This document shows positions 35,227-44,016 of a stretch of DNA of 64,000 nt, piece by piece. How positions within the stretch are numbered: the first letter of the stretch is position 1; each line of letters opens with the position of its first letter. The translations under genes were made by a program, and so were the position numbers. This stretch comes from Nigerium massiliense (lineage in GTDB: Bacteria > Actinomycetota > Actinomycetes > Propionibacteriales > Propionibacteriaceae). Below the pieces are notes generated by a model. The model was not told the DNA's origin. It saw nothing but the letters and a program-made list of their open reading frames with translations, and searched no databases. The DNA lies in NCBI RefSeq assembly GCF_000826085.1, contig NZ_CCYM01000002.1:310001-374000 (forward strand), written 5' to 3'.

Positions 35227-37293
35227 GTGACCGCTCGCCCCTCCCACCTCGCCCCGCGGCGCGCCTCCACGAAGGCCGCCGCCGCGATCCCTTCCCGCGT
35301 CGCCGCGAAGGCCGCCGTGACGCCCGCCCGAGTCGCCGCACGGGACGATGACGAGCGGCCGTCCCCCCGGTTCGTGGCGGTGTGGGTGATCGCCGCGACG
35401 ATCCTGCACGTGGCGTGTCAGTCGTGGGCGATCCTGGCGACCTCCGGCGCGCCCCTCACCCACTTCCGGACGTTCGCGTCCGGTGACCAGCTCGGCTACC
35501 TGGCGATCTCCGCCAACGTCCTCGACGGCCAGTCGCCGCGCGTCGAGCCCTACACGGAAACCGGCACGAACACCTACCCGCCGCTGTACTACACGCTCAT
35601 CGGCCTGGTGGCGAAGCTCCTCCATCTCGCGCCCGCGACGGCCTGGAACGCCACCGGGGTCGCGATCCAGGCGACCATGGCGGCCGTCCTGGCGCTGACG
35701 CTGGTGCGGCTGAGCGGACGCGCCTGGTGCGCGCTGCTCGCGCCCGCGGCCTTCCTGACCGGGACGTTCAGCTGGCTCGTCGGCCCGGACTGGTTCACGC
35801 ACTTCGACGCGCACGCCACGCTGTGGGGCCCTTACGGCGTCCTGACCGCGCTGAACGCCGAATCCGCCGGCCTCGCGCTCGGCATCATCGGCTTGTGCCT
35901 CTTGGCCCGCGCCTTCCTGCTGGACCGTCCGCAGCGGCGCCAGCGGGCGCTGACCCTGGGGGCCGCCGTCCTGGTGGGCGTCATCGCGAACTTCCAGACG
36001 TACTCGTTCCTGACCTTCGTCTACGTCGTCGGCGCGATGGTCAGCACCTACGCGCTGGTTCGCGGCCACCACGTCGTCTCCGGCATCATGTCGGCCTTCC
36101 TGCTCCTGGCGCTCTACCTCGCCGGCCCTCTCCTGGCGCAGCGGATCGGGCAGTTCCCCCTCTTGGTCGTCGGGCTGGTCCCGTTCCTGCCCGGGATCTT
36201 CTGGGTGCTCCGCCGCTATGCCGGGACGGCCGTCCTCACCGGGCTGGTGTGCGCGGCGGCGGCCGCGCCCCAGATCCTGATGACGCTGCACGACCTGCAG
36301 GCGCGGGACCCCTTCCTCACCTACCGGGTCGCCTCGTCGAAGAACCTCGGCGTCACGCACCCCTGGACTCTGGTGTCGATGGCGCCCGTGGCGCTCCCCC
36401 TGATCGGCGTCGCGGTGGTCTCGCTCCGGCGCCACTCCCCGCTGCTGGCCGCCGGCGCCCTCGGGACACTCGTGGCGTGGCCCTTCGGCGCCACCAACGA
36501 CGTCTGGGGCGCGAACGCCGAGCCCTACCGGTTCTGGATCGACGGCTTCTGCATCGGCGCCGTGGTGGTCGCGCTGAGCCTCGCCGGGCTGGCCGGACGC
36601 CGCGGGGCCGCGCCCCTGGCGCCGGTCGAGGCGACGGGGAACCCGCAGGACGCCGACGCGGGCGATCGCGCATCGGTGGCCACGGACGCCGCCACCCCGA
36701 CCCGCGCGGAGGAGGGGGCTGACGCAGCCGATCACGGCGCCACGCGTCGCTTCCCCAGCGGCCGCGTCGTGGCCCTGTGCGCGGCGGCGCTGTTCGCACT
36801 CACGCTTCCCGACTACGTCCGGTGGGCGATCGACCCGCGGACGACGACCACGTGGGACCCCGCCAACTCACGCTCCCAGGCCATCACCGCGCTGGCGCGG
36901 ACCGCGATCGACGGCTCCGGGAAGCTCCTGCTGACGGATCGGTGCATCAACCCGCAGTACGCAAAGGTGACGTCCGGGGCGCCCATCGCCTACTACCGCC
37001 TGGGGATGGCTTGGCCCGCCGACCCCGCCGGAATCTCGGGCGCCCTGCAGGAGCGCAACGGCAGCCTCAGCGTCGGGACGATCCGGCGCGCGGACATCCG
37101 CTACGTCCTGGTCGACTCGGCCTGCGGCACGGGATGGATGGGGCGCGTCGCGCAGCGCGCCCACCTCGTCGCGCGCGAAAACTACACCCCCGACCTGGAC
37201 GCGGTTGAGGGGGCCGCCCCGCTGTCTGCCATCAACATCGGACAGGTGACCAGGACGCCCGCGTTCATCGCGCTCTACCGCCTCGACGTCTGA
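35227..37293 (+). CDS. Second multi-spanning membrane protein, GT-C glycosyltransferase-like
   Basis: 688 residues. A basic Ala-rich cytoplasmic N-terminus of about 45 residues is followed by about 12 membrane helices, a charged linker of about 60 residues near 455-510, another helix (VVALCAAALFALTLP) and a soluble C-terminal domain (IRYVLVDSACG) that ends IALYRLDV, much like the end of the preceding gene product. The first outer loop has GDQLGYLAIS and TYPPLYYTLIG, typical of polyprenyl-sugar-dependent GT-C proteins. Probably the partner of the gene at 32931 in building an envelope glycan. Confidence 0.6.
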   Translation: MTARPSHLAPRRASTKAAAAIPSRVAAKAAVTPARVAARDDDERPSPRFVAVWVIAATILHVACQSWAILATSGAPLTHFRTFASGDQLGYLAISANVLDGQSPRVEPYTETGTNTYPPLYYTLIGLVAKLLHLAPATAWNATGVAIQATMAAVLALTLVRLSGRAWCALLAPAAFLTGTFSWLVGPDWFTHFDAHATLWGPYGVLTALNAESAGLALGIIGLCLLARAFLLDRPQRRQRALTLGAAVLVGVIANFQTYSFLTFVYVVGAMVSTYALVRGHHVVSGIMSAFLLLALYLAGPLLAQRIGQFPLLVVGLVPFLPGIFWVLRRYAGTAVLTGLVCAAAAAPQILMTLHDLQARDPFLTYRVASSKNLGVTHPWTLVSMAPVALPLIGVAVVSLRRHSPLLAAGALGTLVAWPFGATNDVWGANAEPYRFWIDGFCIGAVVVALSLAGLAGRRGAAPLAPVEATGNPQDADAGDRASVATDAATPTRAEEGADAADHGATRRFPSGRVVALCAAALFALTLPDYVRWAIDPRTTTTWDPANSRSQAITALARTAIDGSGKLLLTDRCINPQYAKVTSGAPIAYYRLGMAWPADPAGISGALQERNGSLSVGTIRRADIRYVLVDSACGTGWMGRVAQRAHLVARENYTPDLDAVEGAAPLSAINIGQVTRTPAFIALYRLDV

Positions 37294-37305
37294 GCGCCCT
37301 CGATC

Positions 37306-38229
37306 TCAGTCCTGGCGACGCAGGTCGTCCAGCGTCCGCATCGCACCGACGGTGAACGGCGTCCACGACCGCCGGTCGAGTTCCGGCCACACGAGGGAGT
37401 GCATGCTCAGGTCGCGGGCCTGCATCGCGGACGTCGGCGAGGCGCCCAGCACGATCAGAGGGCGGCGCCGGAAGACCAGCCTCAGCTCGCCGATCACCGA
37501 CGCGATCGACATCGACCGTCCGCTGGCGAAGATCTTGGTGACGACCTGCGGCCTGTCGGACGTCTCGGCGCGGAGCCGGTCGAGGGCGTCCAGGACGAGC
37601 TCGGCGCAGTCGGCGACGAACACGTAGTCGCGCAGCGTGTCCAGCGACGACCAGATGTGGCTGGCACGCCGCTTGAGGAACGAGGCGCACAGCTGGGAGA
37701 CCAGGCCCTGCGGCTTGTCGAGGTTCTGGCCGGGGCCGTAGATGTTGGCGATGCGGCCGATGAGGGCGGACGTGCCGGTGCGCATCGCCCAGTCGGTGAC
37801 GATGCGCTCGGCCTCGAGTTTCGCGAAGCCGTAGGGGGCGAGCGGCCGCACCGGAGAAACCTCGGTGTAGGGCGGGAACCCGACGCCGGCGTAGACGCCG
37901 CCCGCCGACGACGCGAAGAACACGGCCCCGCGCGGGCCGCCGCCGAGCCCCTCGAGCGCCGCCGACAGGGCGGCCAGTTCGTTGTCGAGGTCCTCCTTGC
38001 TGGTGCCGGTCACCCCGGCGCCCGCGCACCAGATCACCTGCCAGGGCTGGTCGCCGGCCTTCCCGACGAAGGACGCCGCGGCGTCCGCCAGCACGGCTCG
38101 GGCCCGCTCGGGCTCCGACCAGGGGATCGGCGGGGCGGCGAAGCGGGGCGCCCGCCCGTCGAGGGCGGCCACGACGTGCTGGCCGAGGAGGCCGCCGGCC
38201 CCCACCACCCAGGTCAGCGGCGCGGTCAC
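37306..38229 (-). CDS. NAD-dependent epimerase/dehydratase family protein
   Basis: 307 residues. An extended-SDR protein: the N-terminal nucleotide-binding segment is WVVGAGGLLGQHV (the GxxGxxG pattern), with Ser in FASSAGGVY and Tyr-x-x-x-Lys in APYGFAKLEAE as catalytic residues, then GRIANIYGPGQN. It likely modifies a nucleotide sugar. The GTG start overlaps the stop of the glycosyltransferase gene by 4 bp, making it the last gene of a three-gene operon. It converges with the gene ending at 37293, 12 bp away. Confidence 0.82.
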   Translation of the reverse strand: MTAPLTWVVGAGGLLGQHVVAALDGRAPRFAAPPIPWSEPERARAVLADAAASFVGKAGDQPWQVIWCAGAGVTGTSKEDLDNELAALSAALEGLGGGPRGAVFFASSAGGVYAGVGFPPYTEVSPVRPLAPYGFAKLEAERIVTDWAMRTGTSALIGRIANIYGPGQNLDKPQGLVSQLCASFLKRRASHIWSSLDTLRDYVFVADCAELVLDALDRLRAETSDRPQVVTKIFASGRSMSIASVIGELRLVFRRRPLIVLGASPTSAMQARDLSMHSLVWPELDRRSWTPFTVGAMRTLDDLRRQD

Positions 38230-39392
38230 TGCTGGGGGCGGAACTGCCCGGAGTCGTGGCCGGCGGCGTGGCTGCCGCCCGGGGCGGGCTGCTCGCCGCG
38301 CGCGTCCGTGGCCGCGGCGTCTGTGTCGTCGGCCTGCGGGCCGGACGACGGCCGCGCCTGCCCCGGCAGGGGCTGCGCCGCGCGCTCGTGGCGGACGGGG
38401 GCCCCGGGCCGGCGCCCGAACGGCCCCGCGGCCGGGTCGTTGAGGATCAGGTACGGCGGCTTGCCCATCGCCATGTTCACGGCGACGCCGACGTACTCGG
38501 CGATGACGCCGAGGCAGAACAGCACCAGGCCGGTCGACACGAGCAGGATGACGATGGTGGACGTCCAGCCCTGCGGCACCTGGGCGCCGGCGAGGCTGGA
38601 GATGACCAGCGAGAGCGCGTACAACACGCCGAGGACGGCGAACGCCGCGCCGATGCCGCTCACGATGCGCAGGCCGCGGGTGCCGCTGGAGAGCACGAGC
38701 CGCCAAAAATGCGAGATCAGCCGCTTCATGTTGTAGCCCGAGGCGCGGCCGCCCTCCTGGCGCAACGCGACCGGCACGTGGGTGATGCGGCCCATGACCC
38801 AGCCCAGGGCGACGTCGAGGTAGACGCCATGGCCCGCGTAGGCGGCCACGCTGCGTCCGGCGTCACCGATCATCAGGCGGTAGCTCTGGAACGTCGTCGT
38901 CTTGGTGCCCGTCAGGAACGTCGCGAAGACCCACTTCGCGCCGGCGCTGAGCACATTGCGCACCGCGCCGTGCGGGGCCGGGTTCGTCGGGTCGGCGTAG
39001 ACGAGCTGGGCCTGCTCGGCCATCGCGGTGTCGAGGAACGCCGGCAGGTCGGCCGGATCGTGCTGGCCGTCCTCGTCGATGGTGGCGATCCAGTCGCCGG
39101 TGCTGGACGCCATGCCGGCCAGCGTCGCGGGGTGCTGGCCGAAGTTGCGGCTCAGCCAGACGGGCTTGACGAAGTCGTAGCGCTCCGCGAGCTCACCGAT
39201 GACGTCGGCGGAGCCGTCGGGGCCGTTGTCCCAGGCCAGGAGCCACTCGGTGACCTTCCAGCGGTGCCCGCCGGGGCTCACGTGCTCGGTGGTGAGGGCG
39301 GCGATCTCCTCCGCCAAGGCCGGGAGGGTGAGCTCCCCCTTGTACACGGGCGTGACCACGGAGATGCGGTGCACGAAGTCCTGATCCGTCAC
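38226..39392 (-). CDS. Membrane glycosyltransferase family 2 (polyprenyl-phosphate glycosyltransferase-like)
   Basis: 388 residues. A GT-A domain begins ISVVTPVYKGE, with the metal/nucleotide site ATIDEDGQHDP. Two C-terminal membrane helices (about 247-272 and 285-312) place it with the GtrB/ArnC/DPM1-type enzymes that load a sugar onto polyprenyl phosphate at the inner membrane face, matching the donors GT-C enzymes use. A disordered 70-residue tail rich in Ala, Pro and Gly is unusual. It overlaps both neighbours by 4 bp. Confidence 0.85.
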   Translation of the reverse strand: MTDQDFVHRISVVTPVYKGELTLPALAEEIAALTTEHVSPGGHRWKVTEWLLAWDNGPDGSADVIGELAERYDFVKPVWLSRNFGQHPATLAGMASSTGDWIATIDEDGQHDPADLPAFLDTAMAEQAQLVYADPTNPAPHGAVRNVLSAGAKWVFATFLTGTKTTTFQSYRLMIGDAGRSVAAYAGHGVYLDVALGWVMGRITHVPVALRQEGGRASGYNMKRLISHFWRLVLSSGTRGLRIVSGIGAAFAVLGVLYALSLVISSLAGAQVPQGWTSTIVILLVSTGLVLFCLGVIAEYVGVAVNMAMGKPPYLILNDPAAGPFGRRPGAPVRHERAAQPLPGQARPSSGPQADDTDAAATDARGEQPAPGGSHAAGHDSGQFRPQQ

Positions 39393-40267
39393 GAGTCGAC
39401 CTTAGCGGATGAGGACGGCCGTCCCGCGTCGTCCGCTGCGTGCAGCTTGCGGCCCAGGTAGGCGTAGGTGAGGCGGCGGCCCACCGCCATGCCGCGGGCC
39501 ATCGCGTCCCCGCGTAGCAGGTCGGCGCGGCTGAGCAGCCCCGGGTTGGTGCGCGCCAAACGGTGGTGGAACGAGACGACCTGGTCGGCCTGCTTCTGGG
39601 CCAGATTGACGCTCCACTGCTGAGCGCTGATGCGGAAGCTGGCCAGCACCCGATCGAGCGCGTGGTACCGACCCAGCATGAGGACGTTGCACGCGGTCGC
39701 CTGGTCGATGACGTAGGGATCCTCGGCGTCCCAGCCGCCGGCCTTGGTGAAGGCGGAGCGTCGGTACAGGACGCAGCCCGGCTCGCCGAAGATGTTGGTG
39801 CCGCAGATGACCGATCGGCGCGCGGCCGAGGGGCCCGGCACCGTGCCGCGCAACCCACCCAGGCCACGCCCCGCGACGAGTTCGGCGCCGCGGGCGTCGA
39901 TGAGCGAGCGCTTGCAGGAGACCATGACGACCGTGTCGTCCTCCTCCATGGGCGCGACCTGCTCCGCGAGCAGCGTGGGCGCGATGACGTCGTCGCCACA
40001 GACCAGCTTCAGGTACTCCCCGGACGCCTCGGCGCTGACGCGCTTCCAGTTGGCCGGCGCGCCGCCGCCCGGCTCGGTGCGCAGCAGCCGGACGCGGGGG
40101 TCGTCGGCGTAGGCCTGCAGCCGCTCCCACGTCCCGTCGGTGCTGGAGTGATCGGAGACGATCAACTCGAAGTCACCGAACGTCTGGTTCAGGATCGAGC
40201 GGATCGCCTCGTCGATGAACGCAGCGCTGTTGTACGACGGCACGACCACGGACACTTTCGGCGCCAC
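39389..40267 (-). CDS. Glycosyltransferase family 2
   Basis: 292 residues. A GT-A fold begins VSVVVPSYNSAAFID and continues ELIVSDHSSTDGTWE, with the metal/donor site at LKLVCGDDVIAP. No membrane helix, so a cytoplasmic or peripheral transferase of sugar from a nucleotide donor. GTG start with GAGGAGG about 9 nt upstream and a weak -10 (CACTAT) beyond. First gene of the GT2-GT2-epimerase operon. Confidence 0.85.
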   Translation of the reverse strand: MAPKVSVVVPSYNSAAFIDEAIRSILNQTFGDFELIVSDHSSTDGTWERLQAYADDPRVRLLRTEPGGGAPANWKRVSAEASGEYLKLVCGDDVIAPTLLAEQVAPMEEDDTVVMVSCKRSLIDARGAELVAGRGLGGLRGTVPGPSAARRSVICGTNIFGEPGCVLYRRSAFTKAGGWDAEDPYVIDQATACNVLMLGRYHALDRVLASFRISAQQWSVNLAQKQADQVVSFHHRLARTNPGLLSRADLLRGDAMARGMAVGRRLTYAYLGRKLHAADDAGRPSSSAKVDS

Positions 40268-40369
40268 AGCTGCCCCCTCCTCAGATAGTGACCCGGCACA
40301 GCCTACGCGGATCGACCCCCGCCACCGCAGCGCCGCGGCGGTGATGTCGCGACCCGGACGCGGAGGGGG

Positions 40370-41287
40370 TCAGCCGAGCCTGGGCCGGACGTGCAATCCG
40401 ACCTCGGGGTCGACCAGCACCTCTTGGGCGGCGGCTATGGGACCGAGGCGCAGCTCGGCATCCACGGCGATGTTGCGCTTGACCAGGGCGAGCGCGATCG
40501 GGCCGAGCTCGTGGTGCTGCGCCGAGGTCCCCACCCGGCCCACCGGGCGGTCACCGAGCAGCACCGGTTCGCCCACCTCGGGCAGCGCGTTGGCGGTGCC
40601 GTCCAGGTGCAGCAGCGTCAGCCGCCGCGGCGGACGTCCGAGGGTGTGGATGCGGGCGACGGTCTCCTGCCCGCGGTAGCAGCCCTTCGCGAGGTGGACG
40701 GCCTCACCGAGCCGGTCGCCGTGCGGCGCCGCGACCTCGTTGGGGACGGTCTTCTCGTCGGTGTCGAGGAACGGCCGCGCACGCCCGGCGGCGATGCGCA
40801 GCGCCTCGTGCGCCCACGTGCCGGCCCGCACATCGCCCAGCGCCTCGTCGAGCCGGTCCCGCGGCACGATGCGCTCCCCGCCCGCGTCGCCGACCACCGC
40901 GAAGTCCGCGCTGCGGTCGCTCAGCTCGACGCGGGAGGCGAACACCATGCTGCCCAGCCATGCGAGGAGTTGCTCGAGGTGCTCGGGCTCGGTGTGCGCG
41001 AGGAAGGCCTCGCCGTCGTCGACACCGGCGAACGCGTGCTCGATGTGGCCGTTCGGGTCGAGGATGTACGCGCTGATCGGCCGCCCGGGCGTCCCCGGGA
41101 CGAACTGCTGGGACGTCAGCGCGTGCAGCCAGGTCAGCCGGTCCGCGCCGGCGACGGCGAACACGGGGCGATGCGACAGGTCGACGCGCGCCGTGCCCGC
41201 CTCCAGGCGCCGCTGCTCGCGCAGCGGGTCGCCGTAGTGCAGCGGCACGCCGGCGTCGGGGCCCGCGTCGTTGAGCACCGTGATCAT
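40370..41287 (-). CDS. ygfZ: Folate-binding protein YgfZ
   Basis: 305 residues. A GcvT-like tetrahydrofolate-binding protein that supports iron-sulfur cluster assembly or repair. The diagnostic motif KGCYRGQE is present in the C-terminal half, and the N-terminal half has the VDLSHRPVFAVAGADRLTWLHAL folate-domain start. ATG 41287 overlaps the stop of the nitrobindin-like gene by 4 bp (ATGA), so an upstream ATG in the same frame is discarded. Confidence 0.92.
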   Translation of the reverse strand: MITVLNDAGPDAGVPLHYGDPLREQRRLEAGTARVDLSHRPVFAVAGADRLTWLHALTSQQFVPGTPGRPISAYILDPNGHIEHAFAGVDDGEAFLAHTEPEHLEQLLAWLGSMVFASRVELSDRSADFAVVGDAGGERIVPRDRLDEALGDVRAGTWAHEALRIAAGRARPFLDTDEKTVPNEVAAPHGDRLGEAVHLAKGCYRGQETVARIHTLGRPPRRLTLLHLDGTANALPEVGEPVLLGDRPVGRVGTSAQHHELGPIALALVKRNIAVDAELRLGPIAAAQEVLVDPEVGLHVRPRLG

Positions 41288-41781
41288 CGTCGCTCCAGGG
41301 TCGCCCACACGTAGGGACGCAACGCGACGTCGTCGGTCGCCCGGTCGAAGCTGTACATGAGCTTGCCGTCCACGTTGCCGTACAGGCGGCGTCCGGCGGT
41401 GTAGTTCACCGTGGCGTGCGGGGTACGGGCGACGACGTCGGTGACGATGTCGACGCGGCCGGGCTGCAGCGTGCCGTACCAGACGTCGGCGAAGCCCTCG
41501 GGGCTACACATGACGGCCTCGACCTCGGCGTGGTCGTTCGCACGCCAGAAACCCGTCTCGATCATCAGCGGCTTCACCGGGCGGCCCTGGTCGTCGATCT
41601 CGAACATCTGCGCCAGGTAGTGCAGGTAGTCGTCGCCGTTGTCGGCGATGTCGAGCTGGATGCCGAACTCGGTCTTCTCCTCACCGGGCCACTCGCGGTA
41701 ACCGGTTCCCTCCCAGCGCCCGCGCAGCCAGGCCAGGCCCATCAGCGCCGGGTTCAGGTCCGAGGGGATCTCGAATGCCAC
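41284..41781 (-). CDS. Nitrobindin-like beta-barrel protein
   Basis: 165 residues. The all-beta fatty-acid-binding-like barrel of nitrobindins is marked by LRGRWEGTGY (GxWxGxG motif) and IETGFWR. Nitrobindins bind heme through a C-terminal His and convert peroxynitrite to nitrate. Here the C-terminus reads LRPYVWATLERR, with Tyr-Val where known nitrobindins have His-Leu, so ordinary His-ligated heme may be lost. GTG start with GGAGGAG 3-4 nt upstream. Coupled to ygfZ. Confidence 0.8.
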   Translation of the reverse strand: MAFEIPSDLNPALMGLAWLRGRWEGTGYREWPGEEKTEFGIQLDIADNGDDYLHYLAQMFEIDDQGRPVKPLMIETGFWRANDHAEVEAVMCSPEGFADVWYGTLQPGRVDIVTDVVARTPHATVNYTAGRRLYGNVDGKLMYSFDRATDDVALRPYVWATLERR

Positions 41782-41881
41782 TGCTCCTCCTAGGTTCGTC
41801 TCGCCCGCCTCAACGCCGGCGGACGCCGTCGATGTTCCCAGATGCCGCCGGTCCGCGGACGGCCATCCGCGCCGCCCCCGC

Positions 41882-41887
41882 TAGGCT
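41882..41887 (+). promoter_or_regulatory. -10 hexamer TAGGCT for dtd
   Basis: TAGGCT ends 6 nt before GTG 41894; no Shine-Dalgarno; leaderless. Confidence 0.5.
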
Positions 41888-41893
41888 CGGGGC

Positions 41894-42331
41894 GTGCGAG
41901 TCGTGGTGCAGCGGGTGACGTCGGCGTCGGTGCGGGTCGAGGGCACGATCGTCGGCGCGATCGACGAACCGGGGCTGCTGGTGCTCGTCGGGGTGACCCA
42001 CGGGGACACCGAGCTGGTCGCCGACCGCCTCGCCGACAAGGTGTGGGGGCTGCGCATCCTCGCCGACGAGCGCAGTTGCTCCGAGCTGGGCGCGCCGCTG
42101 CTGGTGGTCAGCCAGTTCACGCTCTATGCGGACGTCCGCAAGGGGCGGCGTCCCTCATGGAGCCGCGCCGCCCCAGGCCCGGTCAGCGAACCCCTCGTGG
42201 ACGCCTTCGTCGCCGCCCTGCGCGGCCGCGGCGCCCGCGTGGAGACCGGGAGATTCGGGGCCGACATGGCGGTCGACCTCGTCAACGACGGGCCGGTGAC
42301 GCTCGTGATCGACTCGGCGATGTGGGACTGA
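41894..42331 (+). CDS. dtd: D-aminoacyl-tRNA deacylase
   Basis: 145 residues, the exact family size. It cleaves D-amino acids, and mischarged glycine, from tRNA. The two active-site motifs are present: SQFTLYAD and the cross-subunit NDGPVT (Gly-cisPro). The N-terminus [13 protein letters not shown] is canonical. Confidence 0.95.
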   Translation: MRVVVQRVTSASVRVEGTIVGAIDEPGLLVLVGVTHGDTELVADRLADKVWGLRILADERSCSELGAPLLVVSQFTLYADVRKGRRPSWSRAAPGPVSEPLVDAFVAALRGRGARVETGRFGADMAVDLVNDGPVTLVIDSAMWD

Positions 42332-42411
42332 CGCCTGACGCCGGTCGAGGCTCACCAGCTTTAGGATGACGTCTAGCCGGTGCTCGGGCCGGTCGGGAGC
42401 GAGGAGAGTGC

Positions 42412-43065
42412 ATGGCGCGGCTGCTGCTGGTGAGTTCCGACGCGACGCTCCCCGTGCTCGAGCAACTCTCGCACGAGATCGTCACGGTCCTCCCGGACGC
42501 CGACGCGCTCACCGCGTCGCTGCACGCGGACGTCGTGATCGTCGACGCGCGGCACGACCTGGCCGCGGCCCGCGTCGTGTGCCGGCTGCTGGCGGCCGGC
42601 TCCCCCACCCCGGTGCTGCTGCTCGTCACCGACTCCGGCTTCGCCACGGTCGGTTCCGACTGGGGCTTCGCCGACCTCGTCGGCGACCACGCAGGACCCA
42701 TCGAGCTCTCCGCCCGGCTGCGATTGCTGCTGGCGGGCGCGCAGGGTGACGGTGTGACCACCGCGGGGGGCATCACCATCGACGAGGGCGCCTACCACGC
42801 CACCCTGCAGGGATCGCCGCTCGACCTCACCTACACCGAGTTCGAGCTGCTGAAGTACCTGGTGCAGCACCCGGGCCGAGTGTTCAGCCGCGAGCAGCTC
42901 CTCGCGGACGTCTGGGGCTATGACTACTACGGCGGCACCAGGACGGTGGACGTCCACGTGCGCCGGCTGCGCGCCAAGTTGGGCCCCGAGTACGAGAGCC
43001 TGATCGGCACCGTCCGCAACGTCGGCTACCGCTTCAGCCCCCAGGGCGGACCCCGCTCCGCCTGA
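42412..43065 (+). CDS. glnR: GlnR-like orphan winged-helix regulator
   Basis: 217 residues. The N-terminal receiver-like domain is degenerate: the acidic pair is replaced by SSD near residue 9, the Asp in VIVDARHD remains, and the usual Lys-Pro near 100 is missing (DHAGPIEL). The C-terminal OmpR-type winged helix is intact (TYTEFELLKYLV ... TVDVHVRRLRAKL). This is the GlnR pattern, a nitrogen/nutrient regulator that works without phosphorylation. The order glnR-mshD matches mycobacteria. GAGGAG lies about 5 nt before the ATG; TAGGAT at 42362-42367 is a likely -10. Confidence 0.75.
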   Translation: MARLLLVSSDATLPVLEQLSHEIVTVLPDADALTASLHADVVIVDARHDLAAARVVCRLLAAGSPTPVLLLVTDSGFATVGSDWGFADLVGDHAGPIELSARLRLLLAGAQGDGVTTAGGITIDEGAYHATLQGSPLDLTYTEFELLKYLVQHPGRVFSREQLLADVWGYDYYGGTRTVDVHVRRLRAKLGPEYESLIGTVRNVGYRFSPQGGPRSA

Positions 43066-43086
43066 GTTCGCCGTTCTGCTTTCGTT

Positions 43087-43092
43087 TATGGT
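43087..43092 (+). promoter_or_regulatory. -10 hexamer TATGGT for mshD
   Basis: TATGGT ends 7 nt before ATG 43100 and overlaps the alternative ATG 43088, arguing for 43100. Confidence 0.45.
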
Positions 43093-43099
43093 GGTGCCC

Positions 43100-43942
43100 A
43101 TGGATGCGCTCCCCCGCCTCGACGAGGCCCAACGGGCCGCCGTGGTGGCCCTCGTCGACGACGTCACGGACGCCGATGGCGTGAGCCCGCTCAACGAGGA
43201 GGCCCGCCTCGCGCTCGGCCGCGACGGGGCCCGGCACTGGCTGCTCGGCGCCGGCGGCGTCCTGGTCGGGTACGCCCAGGCCGATCCCGAGGAGGGCACC
43301 GCGCAGGTGTGCGTGGCCCCCGCCCACCGGCGCCAAGGCCACGGCCGCGCGCTGGTCGACGCGGTGCGCGCCGAGTTCCCCCAGGCGAAGTTCTGGGCGT
43401 TCGGCGACTCCGATGGCGCCCGCGCGCTGGCGTCCGTCCTGGGGCTGACGGACGGTCGCGACCTGCTGATCATGGCCCGCCCCCTGCCCGCCGACGTCGG
43501 CGCACCGCCGGTACCCGAGGGCGTCCGCATCACCGGGTTCCGCGACGAGGACGCCGAGGCGTTCCTGGCGGTCAACGCCGCGGCGTTCGCCGACCACCCC
43601 GAACAGGGGCACTTCTCCCTCGACGACCTGCGTGCCCGCCAGGCCGAAGACTGGTGGGACCCCGCCGGCCTGCTGATGGCCTGGGACGAGGAGGGCCTGC
43701 TCGGCTTCCACTGGACGAAGCGGCACCCCGGCACCACCGGCGAGGTGTACGTCCTCGGCGTCGCCCCCCGCGCCCAGGGGCTGAAGCTGGGCAAGGTGCT
43801 GCTGCAGGCGGGCTGCGACAAGCTGAGCGCTGATGGCTGCGACCGGGTGATCCTCTACGTCGACGGCGGCAACACCCGCGCCGTCCACCTCTACGAGCGC
43901 GCCGACTTCGAGGTCGTCCACCGCGACGTCCTCTACGGCTGA
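43100..43942 (+). CDS. mshD: Mycothiol synthase
   Basis: 280 residues, two tandem GNAT acetyltransferase domains. It acetylates the cysteine amine of Cys-GlcN-Ins in the last step of mycothiol synthesis. Acetyl-CoA-binding motifs occur in both halves: [14 protein letters not shown] and [15 protein letters not shown]; the C-terminus [23 protein letters not shown] is typical of MshD. The start is taken from the -10 hexamer position. It follows the GlnR-like gene by about 35 bp and ends in a strong hairpin. Confidence 0.93.
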   Translation: MDALPRLDEAQRAAVVALVDDVTDADGVSPLNEEARLALGRDGARHWLLGAGGVLVGYAQADPEEGTAQVCVAPAHRRQGHGRALVDAVRAEFPQAKFWAFGDSDGARALASVLGLTDGRDLLIMARPLPADVGAPPVPEGVRITGFRDEDAEAFLAVNAAAFADHPEQGHFSLDDLRARQAEDWWDPAGLLMAWDEEGLLGFHWTKRHPGTTGEVYVLGVAPRAQGLKLGKVLLQAGCDKLSADGCDRVILYVDGGNTRAVHLYERADFEVVHRDVLYG

Positions 43943-43954
43943 CTTTTCCTCCCC

Positions 43955-43987
43955 CGACGCCGACGCCTCCTCGAGGCGTCGGCGTCG
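43955..43987 (+). terminator. Terminator of mshD
   Basis: 15-bp perfect stem, 43955-43969 with 43973-43987, loop CTC. It separates mshD from ppk. Confidence 0.7.
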
Positions 43988-44016
43988 CTCGTCGCGAACC
44001 GCCCACAAGGAGGGCC

